A program made the position numbers and the translations under genes. From Desulfobacteraceae bacterium (GTDB lineage: Bacteria; Desulfobacterota; Desulfobacteria; Desulfobacterales; SG8-13): a stretch of 5,543 nt of DNA. A model generated the notes under the pieces. That model was not told the origin of the DNA and ran no database searches. It saw only the letters and a program-made list of their open reading frames with translations. Of this stretch, positions 1 to 4,618 are shown in pieces. Each line of letters starts with the position of its first letter. The first letter of the stretch is position 1. Location: positions 1-5,543 of the forward strand of contig JARFQH010000126.1 of assembly GCA_029287875.1 (NCBI GenBank), read 5' to 3'.

Positions 1-833
1 GCAACAGTGCCGATGAACTTCCCGAGGCCGAGCGGCGCTCTAACCGACGCCGTCAGATCGAAGCCGATCTGAAAAAAATCGATACCCGGTTGCATAAACT
101 GTCCGCCGGCGCCACCGTGGAAGACTTTATCGAAGAGGCCCTGGCTCTCGATCCGGACGGCATCGCGGGTGAGATCGATCGTCTGAAGGTAGCGATTGAA
201 GACCGCGAGATCGCAAAATCAGAACTCGACCAGACAATTGGAAGCGAGAGGACCGAATTGAGCAAAATGGACGGCAGTGCCAGAGCGGCCGAGCTGGCCG
301 AGGAGATTCAGATCATCCTGGGAGGCCTTGATAACGACGTTGCGCACTACGCGCGACTGAAGCTTGCGTCCAGAGTGCTGAGCCTGGCTATCGAACGCTA
401 CCGGGACAAAAGCCAGGGACCATTGCTGAAGCAGGCGTCATCCCTGTTCAATCGGATCACGGGCGGCTCTTTTGCCGGCATCAGGGCGGAGTTCGCCGAA
501 GACGGACGGCCGGTGATCGTGGGCGTGCGGTCGGGCGGCGGGGATATCGTCACCGTGGAAGGCATGAGCGACGGGACGGCCGATCAACTCTACCTGGCGC
601 TGAGATTGGCGGGGTTGGACGCCTATCTGATTAACAACGAACCGCTGCCGCTGATTGTCGACGACATCCTGATCATGTTCGACGACGACCGTGCCGCCGC
701 GACGCTCCAGGTCTTGGCGGAACTCTCGCACAAGACCCAGGTGATTTTTTTCACCCATCACCGCCACCTCGTGGAACTGGCCGAAAAAACCATCGACGCT
801 TCAGAGCTGATCTTGCATACGCTCGAGCGTTAG
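1..833 (+). CDS. YhaN-type SMC/Rad50-like ATPase, C-terminal fragment
   Basis: This is the C-terminal 276 residues of a large ABC-class ATPase; the frame is open from base 3 and the start lies upstream of the window. The first ~110 residues are charged and helical with coiled-coil character, rich in Glu, Arg and Lys. They lead to the second half of an ABC ATPase head. That half has the signature MSDGTADQLYLALRLA (fragment residues 188-203), a Walker B strand PLPLIVDD (~214-221), a D-loop-like FDDDR (~226-230) and an H-loop FTHH (~250-253). The 'SDGT.DQLYLALRLA' form of the signature is typical of the YhaN branch rather than SbcC or RecF. In that family the Walker A half is at the N terminus, and an SbcD-like nuclease (YhaO) is usually encoded next door; neither can be seen here. 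A role in DNA end processing or repair follows from the family. The product is cytoplasmic, and nothing looks broken. Confidence 0.88.
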   Translation, partial: NSADELPEAERRSNRRRQIEADLKKIDTRLHKLSAGATVEDFIEEALALDPDGIAGEIDRLKVAIEDREIAKSELDQTIGSERTELSKMDGSARAAELAEEIQIILGGLDNDVAHYARLKLASRVLSLAIERYRDKSQGPLLKQASSLFNRITGGSFAGIRAEFAEDGRPVIVGVRSGGGDIVTVEGMSDGTADQLYLALRLAGLDAYLINNEPLPLIVDDILIMFDDDRAAATLQVLAELSHKTQVIFFTHHRHLVELAEKTIDASELILHTLER

Positions 834-853
834 GGCTCCATGACTTGGGGGAA

Positions 854-902
854 TCAAGATCGATTGTCATCGAATCTTGAATGGAGGGTCGGTTTCTGAC
901 CC
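854..902 (+). terminator. Two consecutive hairpins after the YhaN-type gene; possible terminator
   Basis: A first stem pairs TCAAGATCGAT (854-864) with ATCGAATCTTGA (869-880), with a 4-base loop and one bulged A. A second pairs GGGTC (886-890) with GACCC (898-902). They start 20 bases after the stop codon at 833, which is where a terminator would sit. Neither is followed by a T-run, so this is not a classical intrinsic terminator. It could instead be an mRNA 3'-end stabiliser or an operator. The rest of 834-968 shows only the ribosome binding site of the next gene. Confidence 0.35.
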
Positions 903-955
903 GGAAATTGAGCCGAGAACCACTTAGACCGTTTCATTGACGCATTGCTTATTCA

Positions 956-961
956 GAGGAG
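956..961 (+). promoter_or_regulatory. Ribosome binding site setting the CAP gene start
   Basis: GAGGAG lies 7 bases before the ATG at 969. The in-frame TTG at 945 is upstream of this site and would add eight residues ahead of the basic n-region of the signal peptide. The ATG at 969 is therefore preferred. Confidence 0.8.
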
Positions 962-968
962 TTGCCCT

Positions 969-1718
969 ATGCTTTGCAAGCCTTGCACCCGGCTTATCGT
1001 CATCAGCGTCTTATTTCTTTTTGTCGGCATGGCCCAGGCCGACTTCGAGTCGGAGGTCATCGAACTGGTCAATATCGAGCGCGAAGCCCGCAACCTGCAC
1101 CCGCTCAGCTACAACCTGGAACTGACCGTTGCGGCCAGACGGCATTCACAGGACATGGGCGATCAGAACTACTTTGACCATACGAGCCTGGACGGGCGAA
1201 AGTTTTTCGAGCGCATCATCGATGCGGGTTATGATTACCGGAACTGCGGTGAAAACATCGCGGCTGGCTATGCGACCCCCGCGGCTGTTGTCGACGGTTG
1301 GATGAACAGCGACGGCCACCGTGCCAACATTCTCGATCCGGATTACTGCGATATCGGCGTCGGTTACGCCGTCGTGAACGTTAGTGACTTCTATCACTAC
1401 TGGACCCAGGATTTCGGCCGACGCGCCGGTGTGACCCAATGCCCCGTGCCGGTTGCCGTCCCGCCTGCGACGGAAATACCGGTTACCGCTCCGCCTGCGA
1501 CGGAAATACCGGCGACCAGCGGCGCGATTGATACCGGCAGCGGCGGGGGTGGAGGAGGGTGTTTCATCGGATGTTTGTCGGCATCGGGGAAGATCGGTGC
1601 ACTCTTGAAGAATTTCTTCGGCCTGCGTACACGGTGCATTGCCGTCGACGGGGCCGAGGATCGGGATCGACCAAAGGAAGAGGACCAGAGAACCCATTTG
1701 AATGTGGAACTCTATTAG
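969..1718 (+). CDS. Exported CAP (SCP/PR-1) domain protein with Gly-run/CFI tail
   Basis: This is a 249-residue secreted protein. Residues 1-24 form a signal peptide: basic start, hydrophobic core, and predicted cleavage after AQA before Asp25. A bacterial CAP domain covers about 28-151. Its family landmarks are ELVNIEREARN (32-42), HTS (71-73), GENIAAGY (94-101), W111, SDGHRANIL (114-122), GVGYA (130-134) and YWTQDFG (144-150); H71, E95 and H117 correspond to the conserved CAP cavity residues. A Pro/Thr linker follows with a duplicated decapeptide (PPATEI twice, 165-180). Then come six glycines, Cys-Phe-Ile (198-200) and a charged tail without a membrane segment. The Gly-run plus CFI resembles the C-terminal 'CFI-box' seen on exported deltaproteobacterial proteins, but the usual following ATAAYG-type residues are absent. 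Bacterial CAP proteins have no single established activity, so the substrate is unknown. It is the first gene of a compact + strand cluster. Confidence 0.88.
   Translation: MLCKPCTRLIVISVLFLFVGMAQADFESEVIELVNIEREARNLHPLSYNLELTVAARRHSQDMGDQNYFDHTSLDGRKFFERIIDAGYDYRNCGENIAAGYATPAAVVDGWMNSDGHRANILDPDYCDIGVGYAVVNVSDFYHYWTQDFGRRAGVTQCPVPVAVPPATEIPVTAPPATEIPATSGAIDTGSGGGGGGCFIGCLSASGKIGALLKNFFGLRTRCIAVDGAEDRDRPKEEDQRTHLNVELY
1451..1510 (+). repeat. Two tandem 30-bp units encoding the Pro/Thr linker
   Basis: Units 1451-1480 and 1481-1510 differ at only three of 30 positions. They share the 22-base block that starts CCGCCTGCGACGG at 1461 and again at 1491. Being a multiple of three, the duplication keeps frame and doubles the linker motif PPATEIP in the CAP protein. 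It looks like a recent slippage or duplication event whose copy number could vary between strains. Confidence 0.85.
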
Positions 1719-1752
1719 TAGTTGAAACCACCTAAAAAGGGATACCGCGGTC

Positions 1753-2235
1753 ATGCCACCGAAAGCAATGACCAGTGCCGACCTCCGGAAGTTCATCGCG
1801 GCGCATCACATCGATGCCACTATTTTGCACCTGGATGCGCACACGTCTACGGTCAGCGACGCGGCGCGGGAACTTGGGGTCGACACCGACCAGATCATCA
1901 AATCACTCGTTTTTATGATCGAAAATAAACCGCTGCTGGTGATCAACAACGGAACGGCGCGCGTGGACCGGAAGAAACTGGCAACGCTCCTCGGTGTGGG
2001 CCGCAAGCGGGTCAAATTTGCCAGCGCCGAGCAGGCCCTGGCCATCACCGGCTTCGTGGTGGGCAGCATGCCGCCCTTCGGTCATCGGCAGATGTTGCGC
2101 ACGCTGGTGGCACCGGCCATTACCCGGCTGGATCTGATTTTCGGTGGCGGCGGCGATGTCGACGCCATGATGCGGCTGACGCCGGCTGACCTGGTGCGCG
2201 TGACCGGAGCAGAAATTACGGACCTGTCCGAATAG
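1753..2235 (+). CDS. YbaK/EbsC-family aminoacyl-tRNA deacylase (trans-editing)
   Basis: This is a 160-residue single-domain protein of the YbaK/ProX editing superfamily, which hydrolyses mischarged aminoacyl-tRNA (Cys-tRNA(Pro) in E. coli YbaK) in the cytoplasm. Features seen are the helical start ADLRKFIAAHHIDATI, then GVDTDQIIKSLVF (42-54), whose K50 aligns with the conserved Lys46 of E. coli YbaK. These are followed by the VDRKKLATLLG block (71-81), the family loop TGFVVGSMPPFGH (99-111), a Gly-rich turn GGGGD (131-135) and a C-terminal LTPADLVRVTGAEITDL segment. Length is normal for a free-standing member. The ATG at 1753 follows an AAAAAGGG stretch by 11 bases; an ATG five codons further on has no better site. 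The stop codon merges with the G-run that serves the next gene. Which tRNA it edits cannot be read from the sequence. Confidence 0.88.
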   Translation: MPPKAMTSADLRKFIAAHHIDATILHLDAHTSTVSDAARELGVDTDQIIKSLVFMIENKPLLVINNGTARVDRKKLATLLGVGRKRVKFASAEQALAITGFVVGSMPPFGHRQMLRTLVAPAITRLDLIFGGGGDVDAMMRLTPADLVRVTGAEITDLSE

Positions 2236-2240
2236 GGGGG
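2235..2240 (+). promoter_or_regulatory. G-run ribosome binding site for the M15 gene
   Basis: GGGGGG begins at the last base of the upstream stop codon. It directly abuts the ATG at 2241, too close to serve it, but sits 9 bases before the in-frame ATG at 2250. This favours 2250 as the start and suggests translational coupling with the YbaK-type gene. Confidence 0.6.
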
Positions 2241-2249
2241 ATGTTTCGA

Positions 2250-3308
2250 ATGAAAGGCGGTAATTCGGCGGCCGGAACTCTCGGCGAAAGAGGTCAAAAC
2301 AAAGCGGGAGGTTGGATACCGTTCGGTGTTATCGACCGCCGCCAGGCGGTTGTCAGGTGGTGTAGCCTGCCGTCACTTCTGACGGTGCTGCTGATGTTGG
2401 GATTGATCTTGTCAGGAGCGCCGGTTCGGGCCGGCGCTCTCGACGGTAGCCGGTTTTTCTTCAGCGGCGACGGGCGGATCGACCTTTTGAGCGAAAAAAA
2501 CGGGCACTCGTTTGCCGGCCTTTACCGCCACGGAGCGCAACGCTACGATGAAACGGCCCTCCAGACCATTTGCCGCGTCTTCGATGCACCCTACGATCCG
2601 GAGCTGTCCAACCTGTCCCTGAGGCTGCTCGAATTTCTCGACTTTCTGCAGGACAGCTTTCACCGGGAGGCGAAGATCACGATCACCTCCGGATACCGCA
2701 GCCCGGAATACAATACCAGGGTGCGCAACCGGGGCGGCCTGGCGGCCAAGGCCAGCCTCCACCAATATGGCATGGCCGCCGACATCAAAATGGAAGGGGT
2801 GCCGGCGAGGCGCGTTTGGAATTCGGTCAAGACGCTCGGTTTCGGGGGCGCCGGTTACTATCACGGCGACACGGTCCACATCGACGTGGGGCCGGCGCGA
2901 TCCTGGGATGAAACAACTTCGGGCGTCGGAACCGGTATTTCGGACGACAACAAGCTGATCGGCCTCGCGAGCGAGTATGACCGCTACCGGCCGGGGGAAA
3001 TGGTGACCCTGCGTTTCATCCGCATGACGGCTTTTCCGATCGGTGTGGCATCCGAATTTGCCCTCGACCGCCGGATCGGGCCGGACGGCGCAAAGAAAAC
3101 GGTCAAATTCACACCATCTTTAAAGATAGCGGCGGGTCCTGCCTGCCCGGAGTTTGAAGATATCGACCAGATGGCGTCCATCCGCTGGCGGTTGCCGGAC
3201 GATCTGTCGCCTGGCCGATACACGGTTCGGGCGCGGTTCTGCGGCATCGAATGGAAGGGCATGCCGCCGGAAATCGCAACCCCTGAGTTCGTGATCGTCC
3301 GGCCCTGA
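2250..3308 (+). CDS. Exported DUF882/M15-type (YcbK-like) metallopeptidase with C-terminal extension
   Basis: The product is 352 residues from the ATG at 2250 (355 from 2241). After a long polar N-region of ~40 residues comes a hydrophobic segment (LLTVLLMLGLILSGAPVRA, 43-61), read as a late signal peptide cleaved after Ala61. The M15/DUF882 domain spans about 75-220. It carries ITSGYRSPEYN (145-155), SLHQYGMAADIK (169-180) and VHIDVG (209-214), giving the predicted zinc ligands H171, D178 and H210, and ends with the family's R-x-W (217-219). Relatives act in the periplasm on peptidoglycan peptides. Typical DUF882 proteins stop near this point. Here ~130 further residues follow, with alternating strand-like segments (EYDRYRPGEMVTLRFIR, LSPGRYTVRARFCGIEW, TPEFVIV) suggesting an Ig-like beta-sandwich. 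The role of that part is unknown. The gene starts 14 bases after its upstream neighbour and is probably in the same operon. Confidence 0.87.
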   Translation: MKGGNSAAGTLGERGQNKAGGWIPFGVIDRRQAVVRWCSLPSLLTVLLMLGLILSGAPVRAGALDGSRFFFSGDGRIDLLSEKNGHSFAGLYRHGAQRYDETALQTICRVFDAPYDPELSNLSLRLLEFLDFLQDSFHREAKITITSGYRSPEYNTRVRNRGGLAAKASLHQYGMAADIKMEGVPARRVWNSVKTLGFGGAGYYHGDTVHIDVGPARSWDETTSGVGTGISDDNKLIGLASEYDRYRPGEMVTLRFIRMTAFPIGVASEFALDRRIGPDGAKKTVKFTPSLKIAAGPACPEFEDIDQMASIRWRLPDDLSPGRYTVRARFCGIEWKGMPPEIATPEFVIVRP

Positions 3309-3325
3309 GTCGGAACCCGCTACCT

Positions 3326-3333
3326 GAAAAATC
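3326..3333. repeat. Left 8-bp target-site duplication
   Basis: GAAAAATC here is repeated exactly at 3470-3477. The two copies directly flank the GTAA-ended element at 3334-3469, as expected for an 8-bp staggered insertion. Confidence 0.8.
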
Positions 3334-3469
3334 GTAAGCGTTCACAGGGCACCGCATCTGCTTTGTTGTCGGGCACTTGAAGTACAAAAGTACATCTGCG
3401 GCACTCTGTAAACGCTTACAATTAGGTGGTTTGAAGCGCATCGGACCTTGCAACCCTTTGAACGGTTAC
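3334..3469. mobile_element. 136-bp non-autonomous insertion element, IS66-type ends (MITE)
   Basis: The left end reads GTAAGCGTTCACAGGG. The reverse complement of the right end (3454-3469) reads GTAACCGTTCAAAGGG, which is 14 matches of 16. The outer ends are flanked by a perfect 8-bp direct repeat, GAAAAATC. Terminal 5'-GTAA together with 8-bp duplications is the known hallmark of the IS66 family, so the element was probably mobilised by an IS66-type transposase acting in trans. It is too short to encode a transposase and no coding sequence is convincing inside. It contains a third copy of the end motif (3404-3419), which can pair with the left end to form an inner hairpin, and a small GTAC-AAAA-GTAC stem (3382-3393). 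It lies 25 bases downstream of the M15 stop codon. Confidence 0.78.
3404..3419 (-). repeat. Internal third copy of the element's end motif
   Basis: On the - strand this reads GTAAGCGTTTACAGAG, 14 of 16 identical to the left end at 3334-3349. It has the same orientation as the true right end 50 bases further on. Together with adjacent bases it pairs with 3334-3356 over ~23 positions with four imperfect pairs. Confidence 0.75.
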
Positions 3470-3477
3470 GAAAAATC
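3470..3477. repeat. Right 8-bp target-site duplication
   Basis: This is an exact copy of the 8 bases at 3326-3333, immediately outside the right GTAA terminus of the element. Confidence 0.8.
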
Positions 3478-3568
3478 CTCATAATCGGCCTCGAGAACAT
3501 CCGCGCCTTTGTTCGAGATTCCGGCTCCGAGCGAGCAGCACCGCACTGTGCCATACGCTTTTTCAGCA

Positions 3569-3603
3569 CGAAACCGACCATCCGCCACCATTGAGCGGTT
3601 TCG
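3569..3603. repeat. Inverted repeat CGAAACCG / CGGTTTCG in the intergenic region
   Basis: Perfect 8-base arms at 3569-3576 and 3596-3603 are separated by 19 bases. There is no following T-run, so an intrinsic terminator is unlikely. It lies ~50 bases upstream of the promoter candidate and could be an operator or an RNA hairpin. Between it and the mobile element (3478-3568) I see nothing interpretable. Confidence 0.45.
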
Positions 3604-3612
3604 GGCGAGGTC

Positions 3613-3628
3613 CTATCCTGCTATCCTG
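3613..3628 (+). repeat. Tandem 8-base duplication CTATCCTG x2
   Basis: Two adjacent exact copies of CTATCCTG lie just upstream of the promoter candidate. It could be a binding site for a tandem-binding regulator or simple slippage; nothing else supports a function. Confidence 0.5.
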
Positions 3629-3654
3629 CAATTATAGAAATGAAAGATATTCGC

Positions 3655-3687
3655 TTGACAACGGACCAACACGATGGCCACTATAAT
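3655..3687 (+). promoter_or_regulatory. Candidate promoter for the lipoprotein gene, with unusually long spacer
   Basis: A consensus-perfect TTGACA (3655-3660) and TATAAT (3682-3687) lie on the + strand ~100 bases upstream of the lipoprotein ATG. The spacer is 21 bases instead of about 17, too long for an unaided sigma-70 promoter. Either an activator that untwists the DNA is needed, or only the -10 box is real. Just downstream, AATAAC (3685-3690) and GTTATT (3702-3707) form a 6-base inverted repeat overlapping the likely transcription start, a possible operator. Confidence 0.45.
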
Positions 3688-3773
3688 AACAATTTGAACC
3701 GGTTATTGCGCGTCCATTTCCAGGGTAAAGCCCACTTGTGCCGTCTGGTTATCCACGGAAGAACGCCAACTAA

Positions 3774-3779
3774 AGGAGG
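3774..3779 (+). promoter_or_regulatory. Strong ribosome binding site for the lipoprotein gene
   Basis: AGGAGG, extended as AAAGGAGGGGAG (3772-3783), precedes the ATG at 3791 by 11 bases from its core. It fixes that start and suggests efficient translation. Confidence 0.8.
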
Positions 3780-3790
3780 GGAGATACATA

Positions 3791-4411
3791 ATGCGACGAA
3801 ACATTTTACAATGGTTTGTTTGTGCCGTTTTCTGCAGCGTTCTGGCGGTTTCCTGCGCCGGCACCCGGATGTCGCAGACCTGGGTGGATGAGGCCCGGCG
3901 AGGGAAACCGGTAGCGGATGTCCTGGTGATCGTCATAGCGGACAAAACCAAGAACCGGGAAGCCTTCGAGCACAAGTTCGTTCAGCAGTTGAAGGCCGCC
4001 GGGGTCGAGGCCGTTTCGAGCGCGGATGTCATCCCCATGCCACGCGACCTCAAGCTGGAAAAGGACGTTATTCTGCAGGCGGTTGACAAATACGGAAATG
4101 ACGCCGTCATCATATCGCATTTGACCGGCCTGGATAAAAAAGAAGTCTTCACCCGCACCGGTCCGATATACGGTGGTTACTACAACTACTACGGCTATAC
4201 GTTTGAAGCTGTCCAGGATCCGGGTTTCTACAGCGAGATCGCCACCGTTCGACTGGAGACCAATCTTTACGATGTGAAAACGGAACAGCTTTTGTGGTCC
4301 GGGCAGTCGCAATCAGAGGATGTTCAATCGATCAACAAGCTCATCGATGAAGTGATAGCGCTGGTCATAAAGGATTTGCAAAAGAACAAGCTGCTTCCGA
4401 CCCAGAGTTAA
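3791..4411 (+). CDS. DUF4136-like outer-envelope lipoprotein
   Basis: This is a 206-residue predicted lipoprotein. It has a basic start (MRR), a hydrophobic core, and a lipobox AVSC with Cys22 as the lipidated residue. Ala23-Gly24 follow, with no Asp at +2, so transport to the outer membrane is plausible. The mature part begins TRMSQTWVDEA. It has an alpha/beta pattern: a strand ADVLVIVIAD (42-51), an amphipathic helix REAFEHKFVQQLKAAGVEA (56-74), a second strand NDAVIISHLTG (103-113), a Tyr-rich loop GGYYNYYGY (128-136), and a strand pair ETNLYDVKTEQLLWSGQS (156-173) before a C-terminal helix. The early Trp, the FE..FV helix and the 'LYD..T..LLWSG.S' ending fit DUF4136-type lipoproteins of unknown function. 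It appears monocistronic, with its own promoter region upstream, and faces the convergent RND gene. Family assignment is by pattern only; the function is unknown. Confidence 0.75.
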   Translation: MRRNILQWFVCAVFCSVLAVSCAGTRMSQTWVDEARRGKPVADVLVIVIADKTKNREAFEHKFVQQLKAAGVEAVSSADVIPMPRDLKLEKDVILQAVDKYGNDAVIISHLTGLDKKEVFTRTGPIYGGYYNYYGYTFEAVQDPGFYSEIATVRLETNLYDVKTEQLLWSGQSQSEDVQSINKLIDEVIALVIKDLQKNKLLPTQS

Positions 4412-4448
4412 CGCTAACGATCCCAAACAACAAGGCAAAGCGTGATTA

Positions 4449-4618
4449 TCACTTAGGGCTCACTCAAAAATAACTTCACATTTTGGACGCCGATGCATCC
4501 CGTCCGCCCGCGTTGCTAAAACTCGGAATATCCAGATATTCCTGCGTTTTAACGCCTTGTCGGACGGGCGCCTCAACGCTCAAAATTGCGAATTTATTTT
4601 TTCGTGAACCCTTAGGGA
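4449..4618. repeat. ~170-bp near-perfect palindromic element with nested stems
   Basis: The left arm (from TCACTTAGGGCTCAC, 4449-4463) is matched by the reverse complement of the right arm (4604-4618), and pairing continues inward almost throughout. AAAAATAA (4466-4473) pairs with 4593-4600. CCCGTCCG (4499-4506) pairs with CGGACGGG (4561-4568). GCGTT (4510-4514) pairs with AACGC (4551-4555), and TAAAAC (4517-4522) with GTTTTA (4546-4551), the two stems sharing base 4551. GGAATATC (4525-4532) pairs with GATATTCC (4535-4542) around a 2-base tip. Arms differ by scattered substitutions that partly keep pairing. There is no obvious flanking target duplication and no coding content. This is the architecture of a dispersed palindromic intergenic repeat or MITE; I recall similar repeats from Desulfobacterales genomes, but this cannot be checked here. 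Confidence 0.8.
4466..4602. terminator. Probable bidirectional terminator within the palindrome
   Basis: The element sits between convergent genes ending at 4411 (+) and 4612 (-). Its GC-rich middle stem (CCCGTCCG/CGGACGGG) and nested inner stems are flanked by A/T tracts on both sides. The + strand has a T-rich run TTTATTTTTT (4593-4602), and the - strand has TTATTTTTG from 4465-4473. Each transcript could therefore meet a hairpin followed by a U-rich tract. The distance between the GC-rich stem and the tracts is longer than in a textbook terminator. Confidence 0.5.

Noticed and set aside
1146..1796. Long - strand open frame opposite the CAP gene
   Set aside because: It is antisense to a well-supported CAP domain, with low-complexity Arg/Gly-rich sequence typical of a GC-rich shadow frame.
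3334..3419. Integron attC-like recombination site
   Set aside because: The long imperfect hairpin suggested it, but the RYYYAAC/GTTRRRY core boxes are absent, no cassette gene lies next to it, and the target duplication favours a transposable element.
3333..3420. Two LacI/CcpA-operator-like sites (CGTAAGCGTTCACA and TGTAAACGCTTACA), 74 bp apart
   Set aside because: They resemble a catabolite-repression box, but both are parts of the repeated end motif of the 136-bp element, which explains them without a regulator.
3342..3581. Possible - strand small protein (79 codons) in the intergenic region
   Set aside because: It runs through the right part of the mobile element and across its boundary, has no clear ribosome binding site and no recognisable motif.
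3749..3757. Single DnaA-box-like TTATCCACG
   Set aside because: One 8/9 match with no cluster, no AT-rich unwinding region and no replication genes; expected by chance.
3640..3891. Possible + strand 83-codon gene starting before the lipoprotein
   Set aside because: It overlaps the promoter candidate and 100 bases of the lipoprotein gene in another frame, has no good ribosome binding site, and its sequence looks like a read-through of non-coding DNA.
4412..4611. Structured non-coding RNA gene or riboswitch in the palindrome
   Set aside because: The symmetry is that of a simple palindrome shared by both strands, located downstream of two genes rather than upstream; a repeat or terminator explains it better.
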